Below, piece by piece: positions 1 through 8,101 of a stretch of DNA of 64,000 nucleotides (position 1 is the first letter of the stretch; every line of letters starts with the position of its first letter). The notes beneath the pieces are model-generated. The model was not told where the DNA came from and did no database searches. It saw nothing but the letters and a program-made list of their open reading frames with translations. This stretch comes from UBA1227 sp045599345. Lineage in GTDB: Bacteria > Bacillota > Clostridia > Oscillospirales > Acutalibacteraceae. The translations under genes were made by a program, and so were the position numbers. Location of the stretch: NCBI GenBank assembly GCA_045599345.1, contig JAZRVV010000012.1, positions 62,001-126,000 on the forward strand, in the 5' to 3' direction.

Positions 1-472
1 AGTCAGATGCGCCATCAACAAATTCGGTGTCAGACATCTTGTTTATAATATGGTAGAAGCGCTTTTTGCAAAAAGTCCTAAACGCACTCTCATGGCGCTT
101 TTCTTGGAATGCAGCGACGCAGTCGCAGTCGCTGTGCTCATCAAGGTACTCCACCATTTTTACCACGTACGCTGGGTCCTGCTGCAAGTCAGCATCTATG
201 AGGCTTACGAGGTCTCCACAGGCATTGTTAAGACCAGCAAAAATGGCCGCTTCCTTGCCAAAATTTCTTGAAAAATTGACAATCTTTACAGGGACATCAG
301 TGCTGTCACAGAGCTGCTTTAAAGCATCAAGTGTGCCGTCATTGCTGCCGTCGTTTACGAATACAAGCTCATATGAATCTATTTTGTTCTGAAATTCGCC
401 CTGGATTTTTTCAAAGAGAGGGCGGATATTTTGCTCTTCGTTGTAGCATGGTACAACAAGTGATAATTTCAT
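1..472 (-). CDS. GT2 family glycosyltransferase (DPM1/GtrB-like), 3' end outside window
   Basis: The start is at 472, behind an AAGGAGCTC ribosome-binding site, and the gene runs off the left edge, so only about 157 N-terminal residues are visible. The protein opens MKLSLVVPCYNEEQNI, the standard GT-A nucleotide-sugar binding start. It continues with VNDGSNDGT and the metal-binding LIDADLQQDP block. This is the pattern of polyprenyl-phosphate sugar synthases such as DPM1 and GtrB, which load a sugar onto a lipid carrier at the inner membrane face. The usual C-terminal membrane segments of GtrB-like members would lie outside the window. The exact donor and acceptor cannot be read. Family confidence is high and substrate unknown. 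Confidence 0.85.
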   Translation of the reverse strand, partial: MKLSLVVPCYNEEQNIRPLFEKIQGEFQNKIDSYELVFVNDGSNDGTLDALKQLCDSTDVPVKIVNFSRNFGKEAAIFAGLNNACGDLVSLIDADLQQDPAYVVKMVEYLDEHSDCDCVAAFQEKRHESAFRTFCKKRFYHIINKMSDTEFVDGASD

Positions 473-515
473 TTTTGAGCTCCTTATAGTTGAATTGCAA
501 TTAATGCTTGCAAGA

Positions 516-544
516 ATTATACAATAAAAGGTAATAATGGGCAA
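516..544 (-). promoter_or_regulatory. Promoter of the GT2 gene
   Basis: On the minus strand, TTGCCC (539-544) and TATAAT (516-521) are separated by 17 nt, about 45 nt upstream of the start at 472. Confidence 0.6.
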
Positions 545-576
545 ACAAATTTGGTCAAACACACATTATTCTATTA

Positions 577-620
577 AAAATGCAATTTTAGATAATTAAA
601 ACTTGCATTTTACTTATAAT
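577..620 (+). promoter_or_regulatory. Inverted repeat and -10 box upstream of PEP carboxykinase
   Basis: The arms aaaatgcaatttt (577-589) and aaaacttgcatttt (598-611) form a near-perfect inverted repeat with one extra base. A TATAAT box follows at 615-620. No good -35 lies at 17 nt, and the repeat covers that region, so it may be an operator or activator site. The regulator is not identifiable from sequence. Confidence 0.4.
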
Positions 621-672
621 TATGAGAAAATATTGCTCGTAATTGAAAAAATTAAAGAAAGGGTCTTGCAAA

Positions 673-2457
673 ATGGAAAGACTTACAACCAACCCAACAA
701 TCAATGCATGGCTTGATGAGCGTATCGCTTTACTCTGCCCAGATAACATTGTTTGGATCACTGGTGAGAAGGCACAACTTGATGCCTTGAAGGAAGAAGC
801 TTGTGCAACAGGCGAACTTATTAAACTTAATCAGGAACTCCTCCCAGAGTGCTATCTTCACAGAACAGCTGTTAATGACGTAGCACGTGTTGAGGCTCGT
901 ACATTTATCTGTACCCCAACAAAGGAAGAGGCAGGTCCTTTAAACAACTGGATGGACCCAACCGAGACATACAAGATGCTCGACGACATTGCACGTGGCA
1001 GTTACAAGGGCCGCACAATGTACATCATCCCATACTCAATGGGACCTATCGGTTCACCACTTGCCAAGATTGGTATTGAAATCACTGACTCAATCTACGT
1101 TGTATCTAACATGGCAATTATGACACGTGTTGGTACTAAGGTACTTGAGGTGCTTGGTGACTCTGATGACTGGGTACGTGGTACACACTGCAAGTGTGAC
1201 ATTGATCCAGAAAAGAGATATATCTGTCAGTTCCCACAGGATAATGCTATTTATTCAGTAAACTCTGGTTACGGCGGAAACGTTCTTCTTGGTAAGAAGT
1301 GCTTCGCGCTCCGTATTGCTTCATATCAGGCAATGAAAGAGGGCTGGCAGGCAGAGCACATGCTCATCCTTGGTATTGAGAATCCAAAGGGCGAGACAAA
1401 GTATGTATGTGCTGCATTCCCAAGTGCTTGTGGTAAGACAAACCTTGCAATGCTTATTCCTCCAGAGGGATACAAGTCAAAGGGATATAAGGTATTCACA
1501 GTTGGTGATGATATCTCTTGGATCCGCAAGGGAGCAGACGGTCGCCTCTATGCTATTAACCCAGAGAACGGTTTCTTTGGTGTAGCACCTGGTACAAACG
1601 ACAAGTCAAATCCTAATGCTCTTGCAACAACAAAGCGTGGCACAATCTTTACAAATGTATGCCACAACCTTGATGATAATACAGTTTGGTGGGAGGGCCT
1701 TGATAAGAATCCTCCAACAAACGCAAACGACTGGACAGGTATTCCATGGAACGGTGCAGTTGATACTGACCGTCCAGGTGCAAACCCTAACTCACGTTTC
1801 ACTGCTCCTGCAGTAAATTGTCCTTGCCTCAGCCCAGAGTTTGAAAACCCACAGGGTGTACCAATCTCTGCATTTATCTTTGGCGGACGTCGTGCAAAGC
1901 TTGCTCCACTTGTATACCAGTCACGTGATTGGAATCACGGTGTATTTATTGGTTCAGTTTTATCTTCTGAGACAACTGCTGCTGCAACAGGCGCTGTTGG
2001 TGTTGTTCGTCGTGATCCTATGGCAATGCGTCCATTCATCGGTTATGACTGCGGAACATACTTCCAGCACTGGCTTGACATAGGCAAGACTCTTGATCCA
2101 GATAAGGCTCCAAAGATCTTTAACGTTAACTGGTTCCGCAAGGACGATGAAGGACACTTCATGTGGCCAGGCTTTGGCGACAACCTTCGTGTTCTTGAAT
2201 GGATCATCAAGCGTTGTGAAGGCGAAGTTGACGCAGTTGAAACTCCAATCGGTTTCATGCCAAAGCCAGAAGATATCAACCTCGAAGGACTTGAGGACGA
2301 AGTTTCTCTTGATTCACTCAAAGAAATGCTTTCAGTTGACAAAGGTCTCTGGAAAGAGGAGGCCCAAGGAATCGAAGAATTCTATCAGTCACTCGGTAAT
2401 ACAGTTCCAAAAGAGCTTCATGATTGCCTTGAAACTCTCAAAAATAACGTTCAATAG
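673..2457 (+). CDS. pckG: Phosphoenolpyruvate carboxykinase (GTP)
   Basis: 594 residues. It interconverts oxaloacetate + GTP and PEP + CO2 + GDP; in anaerobes it often runs toward oxaloacetate, feeding succinate formation. GTP-class hallmarks are visible: the kinase-1a P-loop FPSACGKTN near residue 249, the metal/nucleotide block GDDISWIR, the GTP-class length, and IFGGRR. The ATP-class enzyme is about 530 residues and lacks these contexts. The ATG at 673 is chosen because AAAGAAAGGG sits about 10 nt upstream; an in-frame TTG at 643 would add ten lysine-rich residues with no ribosome-binding site. The gene is monocistronic, with an inverted repeat at its promoter and a hairpin terminator behind it. 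Confidence 0.95.
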   Translation: MERLTTNPTINAWLDERIALLCPDNIVWITGEKAQLDALKEEACATGELIKLNQELLPECYLHRTAVNDVARVEARTFICTPTKEEAGPLNNWMDPTETYKMLDDIARGSYKGRTMYIIPYSMGPIGSPLAKIGIEITDSIYVVSNMAIMTRVGTKVLEVLGDSDDWVRGTHCKCDIDPEKRYICQFPQDNAIYSVNSGYGGNVLLGKKCFALRIASYQAMKEGWQAEHMLILGIENPKGETKYVCAAFPSACGKTNLAMLIPPEGYKSKGYKVFTVGDDISWIRKGADGRLYAINPENGFFGVAPGTNDKSNPNALATTKRGTIFTNVCHNLDDNTVWWEGLDKNPPTNANDWTGIPWNGAVDTDRPGANPNSRFTAPAVNCPCLSPEFENPQGVPISAFIFGGRRAKLAPLVYQSRDWNHGVFIGSVLSSETTAAATGAVGVVRRDPMAMRPFIGYDCGTYFQHWLDIGKTLDPDKAPKIFNVNWFRKDDEGHFMWPGFGDNLRVLEWIIKRCEGEVDAVETPIGFMPKPEDINLEGLEDEVSLDSLKEMLSVDKGLWKEEAQGIEEFYQSLGNTVPKELHDCLETLKNNVQ

Positions 2458-2476
2458 TGCATAATCCCAGAAAAAG

Positions 2477-2510
2477 CAGAGTCTATGAAAATTAGACTCT
2501 GTTTTTTCTT
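2477..2510 (+). terminator. Rho-independent terminator after pckG
   Basis: The 8-bp stem cagagtct (2477-2484)/agactctg (2494-2501) has a 9-nt loop and is followed by TTTTTTCTT. Confidence 0.85.
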
Positions 2511-2678
2511 TATTGGAAAAAATGTCGAGAAAAATGTTTAATGCAAGTAAAACTCTTTACGAAAAAATAGGCGTATTTTTCTAATTTGGAATAATTTCTC
2601 TGATTTTTAACAAATTCTTTACAGATGGCACTTGTTGTAAAGGCTTTTCCCTTCACAAAAACTTTGTGAATAATGTAG

Positions 2679-2706
2679 TTGCGATTACATTTAAGTGTGT
2701 TATAAT
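2679..2706 (+). promoter_or_regulatory. Promoter of the SDR gene
   Basis: TTGCGA (2679-2684), a 16-nt spacer and TATAAT (2701-2706) lie 57 nt upstream of the ATG at 2763. Confidence 0.65.
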
Positions 2707-2762
2707 ATTTTTTGTACGTTTTTACGTTTTTGTACAATCAACTTAAAAAGGAGATTTTATTT

Positions 2763-3614
2763 ATGAAGTACGCATTATTCACTGGTGCAGCAGGCGGCAT
2801 TTCAGGCGCTTGTGTAGAGGCACTTGACAAGCAGGGCGGTTGGACAATTTTCGCTGGCTACAACAGAACACCTTGCGATGACCTTATCGCTCGTTGCTCT
2901 GACAACGTTATTCCAATTCACTGCAATATTTCTTCACAGGAAGAGTGCTTTGCTGCAGCAGAAGAAATCAAAAAATATACTGATCACCTTGACGTAGTTG
3001 TTAACTGCGCTGGTATTCACACAATGGATTCACTCATCGAGGGTGACCCAGCAGCTGTTCTTGAGAAGATTATCAACGTTAATCTCCTCGGTATGGTTCG
3101 CGTTAACAAGGCAATGTTCCCACTTGTAAATGCTTGCAAGGGTAGAATCATCAACTTCTCATCTGAGTGTGGTTGGGAGCAGCCACAGCCATTCAACTCA
3201 CCATACGCTATTTCAAAGTATGCAGTTGAGGCTTATACAATCGGTCTTCGCCGTGAGCTCAACTTCCTTGGTATCAAGGTAGTTAAGATTCAGCCAGGTT
3301 CATTCAAGACAGGCATGCACGGACAGGCTACTGATGGTTATCAGAAGATTTATGACAAGACAGAGTACTATAAGGATGTTCTCAAGGTTATGAAGCCAAT
3401 GATGACAGTAGCTATGGCTCATCCAAACGAGATGCACTACCTCACAGACGTAGTACTTGAGGCTATCAACGCTAAGAATCCTAAGGTTAACTACAAGTGC
3501 AAGAACACTTGGTATCTTGGCCTTATCGATCCAATCCCTGCAAAGATCATTGATGCTGGTTACAAGTATCTTATCGCTGCACTTGCAAAGGTAGTTCCAG
3601 ACCCTAAGGGCTAA
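2763..3614 (+). CDS. Short-chain dehydrogenase/reductase (SDR)
   Basis: 283 residues. A Rossmann-fold NAD(P)-dependent oxidoreductase. It begins MKYALFTGAAGGISGA, the TGxxxGIG-type dinucleotide loop, here TGAAGGIS, with serine where the last glycine usually is. VVNCAG corresponds to the NNAG motif. The catalytic Ser (NFSSE) and YAISK (YxxxK) are present near residues 140-160. The C-terminus is longer than a minimal 250-residue SDR. ATG 2763 is preceded by AAAAAGGAG; the upstream in-frame ATG at 2712 falls within the promoter/start region and lacks a ribosome-binding site. It stands alone between its own promoter and a terminator, so the substrate cannot be inferred from neighbours. Confidence 0.85.
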   Translation: MKYALFTGAAGGISGACVEALDKQGGWTIFAGYNRTPCDDLIARCSDNVIPIHCNISSQEECFAAAEEIKKYTDHLDVVVNCAGIHTMDSLIEGDPAAVLEKIINVNLLGMVRVNKAMFPLVNACKGRIINFSSECGWEQPQPFNSPYAISKYAVEAYTIGLRRELNFLGIKVVKIQPGSFKTGMHGQATDGYQKIYDKTEYYKDVLKVMKPMMTVAMAHPNEMHYLTDVVLEAINAKNPKVNYKCKNTWYLGLIDPIPAKIIDAGYKYLIAALAKVVPDPKG

Positions 3615-3630
3615 TCAAAAACATTTTTAC

Positions 3631-3662
3631 CACCGGTGATGATTCACCGGTGTTTTTTTTTA
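3631..3662 (+). terminator. Rho-independent terminator after the SDR gene
   Basis: Perfect 9-bp stem caccggtga (3631-3639)/tcaccggtg (3644-3652), 4-nt loop, then a run of nine or ten T residues. Confidence 0.92.
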
Positions 3663-3698
3663 AGGTTGTTTTAATCTAAATTATTTATATATAAGGTG

Positions 3699-3727
3699 TT
3701 GACAAACATCAACAAAGTTAATAACAT
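3699..3727 (+). promoter_or_regulatory. Promoter of the acyl carrier protein gene
   Basis: Consensus TTGACA (3699-3704), a 17-nt spacer and TAACAT (3722-3727). Confidence 0.7.
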
Positions 3728-3779
3728 ATAAAACACAAGAAATTGTTACTAAACCTTTTGGTTTTAGGGGGAAATAAAA

Positions 3780-4007
3780 ATGGTTTTTGAAACAGTTAGA
3801 GCAATGATAGCTGAGCAGCTTGAAATTGAAGAAGAAGAAATTACAATGGAGTCTGCCCTTATTGAGGATCTTGGCGCAGATAGTCTTGACGTAGTTGACC
3901 TTGTTATGTCTATTGAAGACGAGTTTGAAATTGAAGTACCCGATGAAGCTATTGAAAATATGAGAACAATAGGTGACGCAGTTAAATTCATCGAGGCAAA
4001 CAAGTAA
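3780..4007 (+). CDS. acpP: Acyl carrier protein
   Basis: 75 residues, acidic and four-helical. The phosphopantetheine attachment motif DLGADSLDVVDL is present, with its serine near residue 36. It carries growing acyl chains as thioesters in fatty acid synthesis, or in another ACP-dependent pathway. GGGGGAAA lies just upstream of ATG 3780. The gene is isolated, with its own promoter and terminator and no fab genes in the window. Its size and the DSLD context favour the primary fatty-acid ACP, but an accessory ACP is not excluded. Confidence 0.9.
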   Translation: MVFETVRAMIAEQLEIEEEEITMESALIEDLGADSLDVVDLVMSIEDEFEIEVPDEAIENMRTIGDAVKFIEANK

Positions 4008-4022
4008 TTATAGATAAACTTT

Positions 4023-4052
4023 AGCCCACGTGAATCACGTGGGCTTATTTTT
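4023..4052 (+). terminator. Terminator between acpP and proS
   Basis: The 10-bp stem agcccacgtg (4023-4032)/cacgtgggct (4036-4045) has a 3-nt loop and is followed by TATTTTT. Confidence 0.8.
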
Positions 4053-4065
4053 AAGGAGAAGAAAA

Positions 4066-5505
4066 ATGGCTGACCAGAAGAAAATGGTAGAAGACATCAC
4101 TTCTATGGATGAGGACTTTGCCAAATGGTACACAGACATCTGTCGCAAGGCAGAGCTTATTGAATATACAAGTGTAAAGGGTTGTATGGTTATCAGACCA
4201 TACGGCTATGCTATTTGGGAAAATATTCAGAAAATTCTTGATGGTAAATTTAAGGAACTCGGACATGAGAATGTTTGCATGCCTATGTTTATCCCAGAGG
4301 GACTCCTCCAAAAGGAGAAGGACCATGTTGAGGGCTTCGCACCAGAGGTTGCTTGGGTAACACATGGCGGTAATGATCCACTTGAGGAGCGCCTCTGTGT
4401 TAGACCAACATCAGAAACACTTTTCTGTGAGCATTATGCAAACATAATTCATTCACATAGAGACCTTCCAAAACTCTACAATCAGTGGGTATCAGTAGTA
4501 CGTTGGGAAAAGACAACTCGTCCTTTCCTTCGCTCACGTGAATTCTTGTGGCAGGAGGGCCATACAATCCATGCAACAGCAGAGGAGGCTATTGCCGAGA
4601 CAGAGCAGATGCTTAACGTCTATGCAGACTTCTGTGAGCAGGAACTCGCAATGCCAGTAGTTCGTGGACAGAAGACAGAGTCAGACAAGTTTGCTGGCGC
4701 TGTTTCAACATATGCAATTGAGGCTTTGATGCATGATGGTAAGGCACTCCAGGCTGGCACATCACATTACTTTGGTGATGGTTTTGCCAAGGCATTTGGC
4801 ATCCAGTACCAGTCAAAGGAGAACAAACTCGAGTACCCACATCAGACATCTTGGGGTATGACAACACGCCTTATCGGCGCTATCATTATGACTCATGGTG
4901 ATGATAATGGACTTGTTTTGCCACCAGCAGTTGCTCCAATTCAGGTAGTAATCATTCCTGTTGCACAGCACAAGGAAGGCGTACTTGAAAAGGCAAATGA
5001 ACTCAAGGCATTACTTTCTAAGAATTATAGAGTTAAACTTGATGACTCTGATAACAGCCCAGGATGGAAGTACTCTGAGTATGAAATGAAGGGTGTACCA
5101 GTTCGTCTTGAGATTGGCCCACGTGATATTGAGGCTGGTCAGTGCGTACTTGTAACTCGTCATAACAGAGAAAAAAGTGTAGTATCTCTTGACAATCTTG
5201 AGGCAGAGATTGAAAATAAATTAAAAGAGGTCCACGATGGTCTTTGGCAGAAAGCTTACGAAAACCGTGAACGTCGTACATATAAGTGCACATCAATGGA
5301 TGAAATCAAGGCGGCTATTTCAGAAAATGGCGACGGTTTTGTAAAGGCTATGTGGTGTGGCGAAGAAGCTTGTGAGGATAAGGTAAAGGAAGAAACAGGC
5401 GTAGGTTCTCGTTGCATTCCATTTGACCAGGAAAATATCTCAGATACATGTGTTTGCTGTGGTAAACCAGCAAAGCATATGGTAATGTGGGGTAACGCAT
5501 ATTAA
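4066..5505 (+). CDS. proS: Prolyl-tRNA synthetase, type 3 (short archaeal/eukaryote-like form)
   Basis: 479 residues. Class II synthetase that charges tRNA-Pro. The length and order (catalytic core with RWEKTTRPFLRSREFLWQEGHT, anticodon-binding domain, then a C-terminal Cys-containing domain ending WGNAY) are those of ProRS type 3. The ~180-residue editing insertion of the usual bacterial enzyme is absent. C-terminal Cys residues (MWCGEEAC, CVCCGKPAKH) resemble the zinc-binding tail of the archaeal type. ATG 4066 follows AAGGAGAAG; an in-frame upstream ATG at 4030 lies inside the terminator hairpin and is rejected. Without the editing domain, clearance of Ala-tRNA-Pro would need a separate factor, not seen here. 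Confidence 0.93.
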   Translation: MADQKKMVEDITSMDEDFAKWYTDICRKAELIEYTSVKGCMVIRPYGYAIWENIQKILDGKFKELGHENVCMPMFIPEGLLQKEKDHVEGFAPEVAWVTHGGNDPLEERLCVRPTSETLFCEHYANIIHSHRDLPKLYNQWVSVVRWEKTTRPFLRSREFLWQEGHTIHATAEEAIAETEQMLNVYADFCEQELAMPVVRGQKTESDKFAGAVSTYAIEALMHDGKALQAGTSHYFGDGFAKAFGIQYQSKENKLEYPHQTSWGMTTRLIGAIIMTHGDDNGLVLPPAVAPIQVVIIPVAQHKEGVLEKANELKALLSKNYRVKLDDSDNSPGWKYSEYEMKGVPVRLEIGPRDIEAGQCVLVTRHNREKSVVSLDNLEAEIENKLKEVHDGLWQKAYENRERRTYKCTSMDEIKAAISENGDGFVKAMWCGEEACEDKVKEETGVGSRCIPFDQENISDTCVCCGKPAKHMVMWGNAY

Positions 5506-5511
5506 ACTTTA

Positions 5512-5541
5512 GGGCAACTCTTTTTGAGCTGCCCTTTTTTT
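5512..5541 (+). terminator. Terminator after proS
   Basis: gggcaactc (5512-5520)/gagctgccc (5526-5534) pair with one mismatch around a TTTTT loop; seven T residues follow. Confidence 0.8.
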
Positions 5542-5553
5542 GAAAGGATTACT

Positions 5554-6228
5554 ATGGAATACAAGCTTTACATCGTAGAAGATGACATAGGTATCTCAAC
5601 TGAAATAAAAAAGATGGCTGAAAGTTTTGGCCTCATCGTCAAAATTTCAGAGGATTTTCAAAATATCTTTGATGAATTCACAGAGTTCTCTCCGCACATA
5701 GTCCTTCTTGATATTGGACTACCATTTGCAGGGGGATATCACTGGTGTTCTGAAATCCGTAAGGTGTCCAATGTTCCAATAATCTTTATCTCATCGGCGT
5801 CGGACAATATGAATGTTGTCATGGCAATGAATATGGGCGCCGATGATTTTATCGCAAAGCCGTTCGATGGCAATGTACTCATTGCCAAAATCCAGGCTTT
5901 GCTTCGTCGCAGTTATGACTTTGCGACGTCTGCGCCTGTGATGTCACACAAGGGCGCAATCCTCAACACGGGCGACAGCACACTCAGTGTTGGCGAGAAC
6001 AAAGTGGATTTAACCAAGAATGAATACCGCATTCTCTCGATACTTATGGAGAACAAAGGCAAAATAGTAAGCCGTGAAAAGCTTATGGAGCGCCTTTGGG
6101 AGACGGATAATTTCGTTGATGAGAATGCATTAACAGTAAATATGGCAAGGCTTAGAAAGAAACTTGAGAGTGTCGGCCTTGTTGACTTTATTTCAACCAA
6201 GCATGGAATGGGTTATATTCTTGAATGA
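5554..6228 (+). CDS. OmpR-family response regulator (BceR-like)
   Basis: 224 residues. An N-terminal receiver domain (VEDD acidic pair, phospho-acceptor Asp53 in VLLDIGLPF, conserved Lys in AKPFDG) is followed by a winged-helix DNA-binding domain (LTKNEYRILSILMENKGKIV, LMERLWE, TVNMARLRKKL). It pairs with the kinase that follows and with the ABC genes after that, the standard Bce layout in which the regulator switches on the transporter. ATG 5554 sits behind GAAAGGA; the upstream ATG at 5524 lies inside the proS terminator. A candidate binding site is at 7230-7245. Confidence 0.88.
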   Translation: MEYKLYIVEDDIGISTEIKKMAESFGLIVKISEDFQNIFDEFTEFSPHIVLLDIGLPFAGGYHWCSEIRKVSNVPIIFISSASDNMNVVMAMNMGADDFIAKPFDGNVLIAKIQALLRRSYDFATSAPVMSHKGAILNTGDSTLSVGENKVDLTKNEYRILSILMENKGKIVSREKLMERLWETDNFVDENALTVNMARLRKKLESVGLVDFISTKHGMGYILE

Positions 6229-6240
6229 TAGGGTGATTTT

Positions 6241-7227
6241 TTGAAACTGTTTTTTAAATACTTAAAAACAAAACGAAATATTATTGCCTTCTTTATCATC
6301 GCAATTGCAATCTTTGTGACTACATTTGCACTTTATCACATTCCCTTAGGAGCAGTACTTTATCCAGCAATCCTTTGCTTAGTGCTGGGAATTGCTTTTT
6401 TGCTATTTAGTTTTACTAGAGTAAAACGTCAGCATGATATTTTGGAATCGCTCAAAGATAGGACTGCTGAGATGATAGTAAATTTGCCGGTATCCAGTAG
6501 CATCTGTGAAGATGACTATAAGGACCTGTTAGGGATTTTAAGGCAGGAGAGCATAGATGGTGCTCAGGTAGCGAATTTAGAATTTAATGATATGGTTGAT
6601 TATTACACTGTTTGGGCGCACCAGATAAAGACACCGATTTCATCGATGAAGCTTACGCTTCAAAATGAGGACTCTGACCTTTCAAGGCGCCTTTCAATCG
6701 ACCTTTTCCGTACTCAGCAGTACGTTGATATGGTACTCGCTTTCTTGCGCCTTGGCTCAACGTCCAGTGACTATGTCTTTCGTGAGCACTCACTCGATGA
6801 GATGGTAAAGTCATCTGTCAAAAAGTTTGCTCCAGAGTTTATAGAACGTCATTTAACACTGTGCTATGACGGTGTGGATAAAACGGTAATTACTGATGAA
6901 AAGTGGTTTGAATTCCTTTTTGAACAACTTCTCTCAAATGCGCTTAAGTATACAAAAGAGGGCAGCATAACAATAGCGCTTGATGGGGATAATTTAACAA
7001 TATCTGATACAGGTATTGGAATTAGTGAAACAGACCTGCCACGCGTATTTGATAAAGGATATACAGGATATAATGGGCGCACAGAAAAGGGCGCATCAGG
7101 TCTTGGCCTGTATCTGTCAAAGCGCATAGCTACGAACCTTGGGATAGATATCAAGGTCGAGTCTACTGTCGGAGTAGGTACAAAAGTAACACTTGATTTG
7201 TCACAGGAAAAATTAAAATTAGAGTAA
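6241..7227 (+). CDS. Sensor histidine kinase (BceS-like, intramembrane-sensing)
   Basis: 328 residues. Two closely spaced N-terminal membrane helices (about residues 14-32 and 37-56) with almost no extracellular loop match intramembrane-sensing kinases. The H-box is WAHQIKTPI with His127. The ATPase domain shows an N-box (FEQLLSNALKY), DTGIGI and GLGLYLSKRI. Kinases of this type do not sense peptide directly but read the activity of the partner ABC permease (established for B. subtilis BceS). The start is TTG at 6241, with a weak AGGGTGA upstream; 12 nt separate it from the regulator stop. Confidence 0.88.
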   Translation: MKLFFKYLKTKRNIIAFFIIAIAIFVTTFALYHIPLGAVLYPAILCLVLGIAFLLFSFTRVKRQHDILESLKDRTAEMIVNLPVSSSICEDDYKDLLGILRQESIDGAQVANLEFNDMVDYYTVWAHQIKTPISSMKLTLQNEDSDLSRRLSIDLFRTQQYVDMVLAFLRLGSTSSDYVFREHSLDEMVKSSVKKFAPEFIERHLTLCYDGVDKTVITDEKWFEFLFEQLLSNALKYTKEGSITIALDGDNLTISDTGIGISETDLPRVFDKGYTGYNGRTEKGASGLGLYLSKRIATNLGIDIKVESTVGVGTKVTLDLSQEKLKLE

Positions 7228-7229
7228 AC

Positions 7230-7245
7230 CTTACAATAGTGTAAG
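7230..7245. promoter_or_regulatory. Candidate response-regulator operator
   Basis: Perfect inverted repeat cttaca-atag-tgtaag immediately downstream of the kinase and about 90 nt before the ABC ATPase. It is placed where a BceR-type activator would bind. Binding is inferred. Confidence 0.4.
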
Positions 7246-7252
7246 AATTGGG

Positions 7253-7296
7253 CAGGAAATGTAATGTTATTCGATGGAATTACATTTCCTGTTTTT
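7253..7296 (+). terminator. Terminator/attenuator between kinase and ABC genes
   Basis: Perfect 13-bp stem caggaaatgtaat (7253-7265)/attacatttcctg (7279-7291), 13-nt loop, then TTTTT. It should separate the regulator-kinase transcript from the transporter, or attenuate read-through. Confidence 0.75.
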
Positions 7297-7336
7297 GTTA
7301 CAATGAGCTCGCAAAAACGAAATGGAGGACACTTTT

Positions 7337-8101
7337 ATGAGTTATTTAGAAGTAAGCGGAGTTAAAAAAGTTTACACAACCCGCTTTAGCACCAATAAGG
7401 TGGAGGCACTTAAAAATGTTAACTTCACAGTAGAACAGGGCGAGTACGTAGCAATAATGGGAGAGTCCGGTTCAGGTAAGACAACACTTCTCAATATTTT
7501 AGCAGCACTTGATAAGCCAACTGCTGGTAACGTCATCTTGGATGGCAAAGATTTCTCAACAATAAAAGAGGCGGATGTGGCAACATTCCGCCGTGAAAAT
7601 TTAGGTTTCGTTTTCCAGGAGTTCAATCTCCTTGATACATTATCCCTTGAGGACAATATCTTTTTACCACTTGTACTTGAAGGAAAATCAGTAGGCGAAA
7701 TGAAACAGCTACTTACCCCGATAGCTGAACGCCTTGGTATTACTGATATCCTCTATAAATACCCTTACGAGGTATCGGGTGGTCAAAAACAGCGCGCCGC
7801 AGTTGCTCGTGCAATTATTACAAATCCCAAGATCATCCTTGCAGATGAGCCAACTGGCGCGCTTGATTCAAAATCAACTGATGAACTCCTTCGCCTTTTT
7901 GATGAAATAAACAGGATGGACCAGACAATCCTTATGGTTACTCACTCAGTAAAGGCCGCATCTGTTGCAAAGCGTGTGCTTTTCATCAAGGACGGCGAAG
8001 TGTTCCATCAAATTTATAGAGGAAATGATAGTGAAGAGATATTCTATCAAAAGATTTCTGACACATTGACACTTCTTGCAACAGGCGGTGATAGGCGATG
8101 A
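7337..8101 (+). CDS. ABC transporter ATP-binding protein (BceA-like)
   Basis: 254 residues. Walker A GESGSGKTT, Q-loop FVFQEFNLLD, signature VSGGQKQRAAV, Walker B/D-loop ILADEPTGALDS, H-loop VTHS. It belongs to the MacB/LolD/BceA group that drives FtsX-type permeases. ATG 7337 follows GGAGG; the in-frame ATG at 7322 would overlap this site. It overlaps the permease start by 4 nt (ATGA), so translation is coupled. The pair probably frees lipid-II-cycle intermediates from cell-wall-active peptides such as bacitracin and lantibiotics; the substrate is an inference from the family. Confidence 0.9.
   Translation: MSYLEVSGVKKVYTTRFSTNKVEALKNVNFTVEQGEYVAIMGESGSGKTTLLNILAALDKPTAGNVILDGKDFSTIKEADVATFRRENLGFVFQEFNLLDTLSLEDNIFLPLVLEGKSVGEMKQLLTPIAERLGITDILYKYPYEVSGGQKQRAAVARAIITNPKIILADEPTGALDSKSTDELLRLFDEINRMDQTILMVTHSVKAASVAKRVLFIKDGEVFHQIYRGNDSEEIFYQKISDTLTLLATGGDRR

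Noticed and set aside
643..672. TTG 643 as start of PEP carboxykinase
   Set aside because: No ribosome-binding site. ATG 673 has one and gives the usual N-terminus.
4030..4065. ATG 4030 as start of ProRS
   Set aside because: It is inside the terminator hairpin at 4023-4045; ATG 4066 has AAGGAG.
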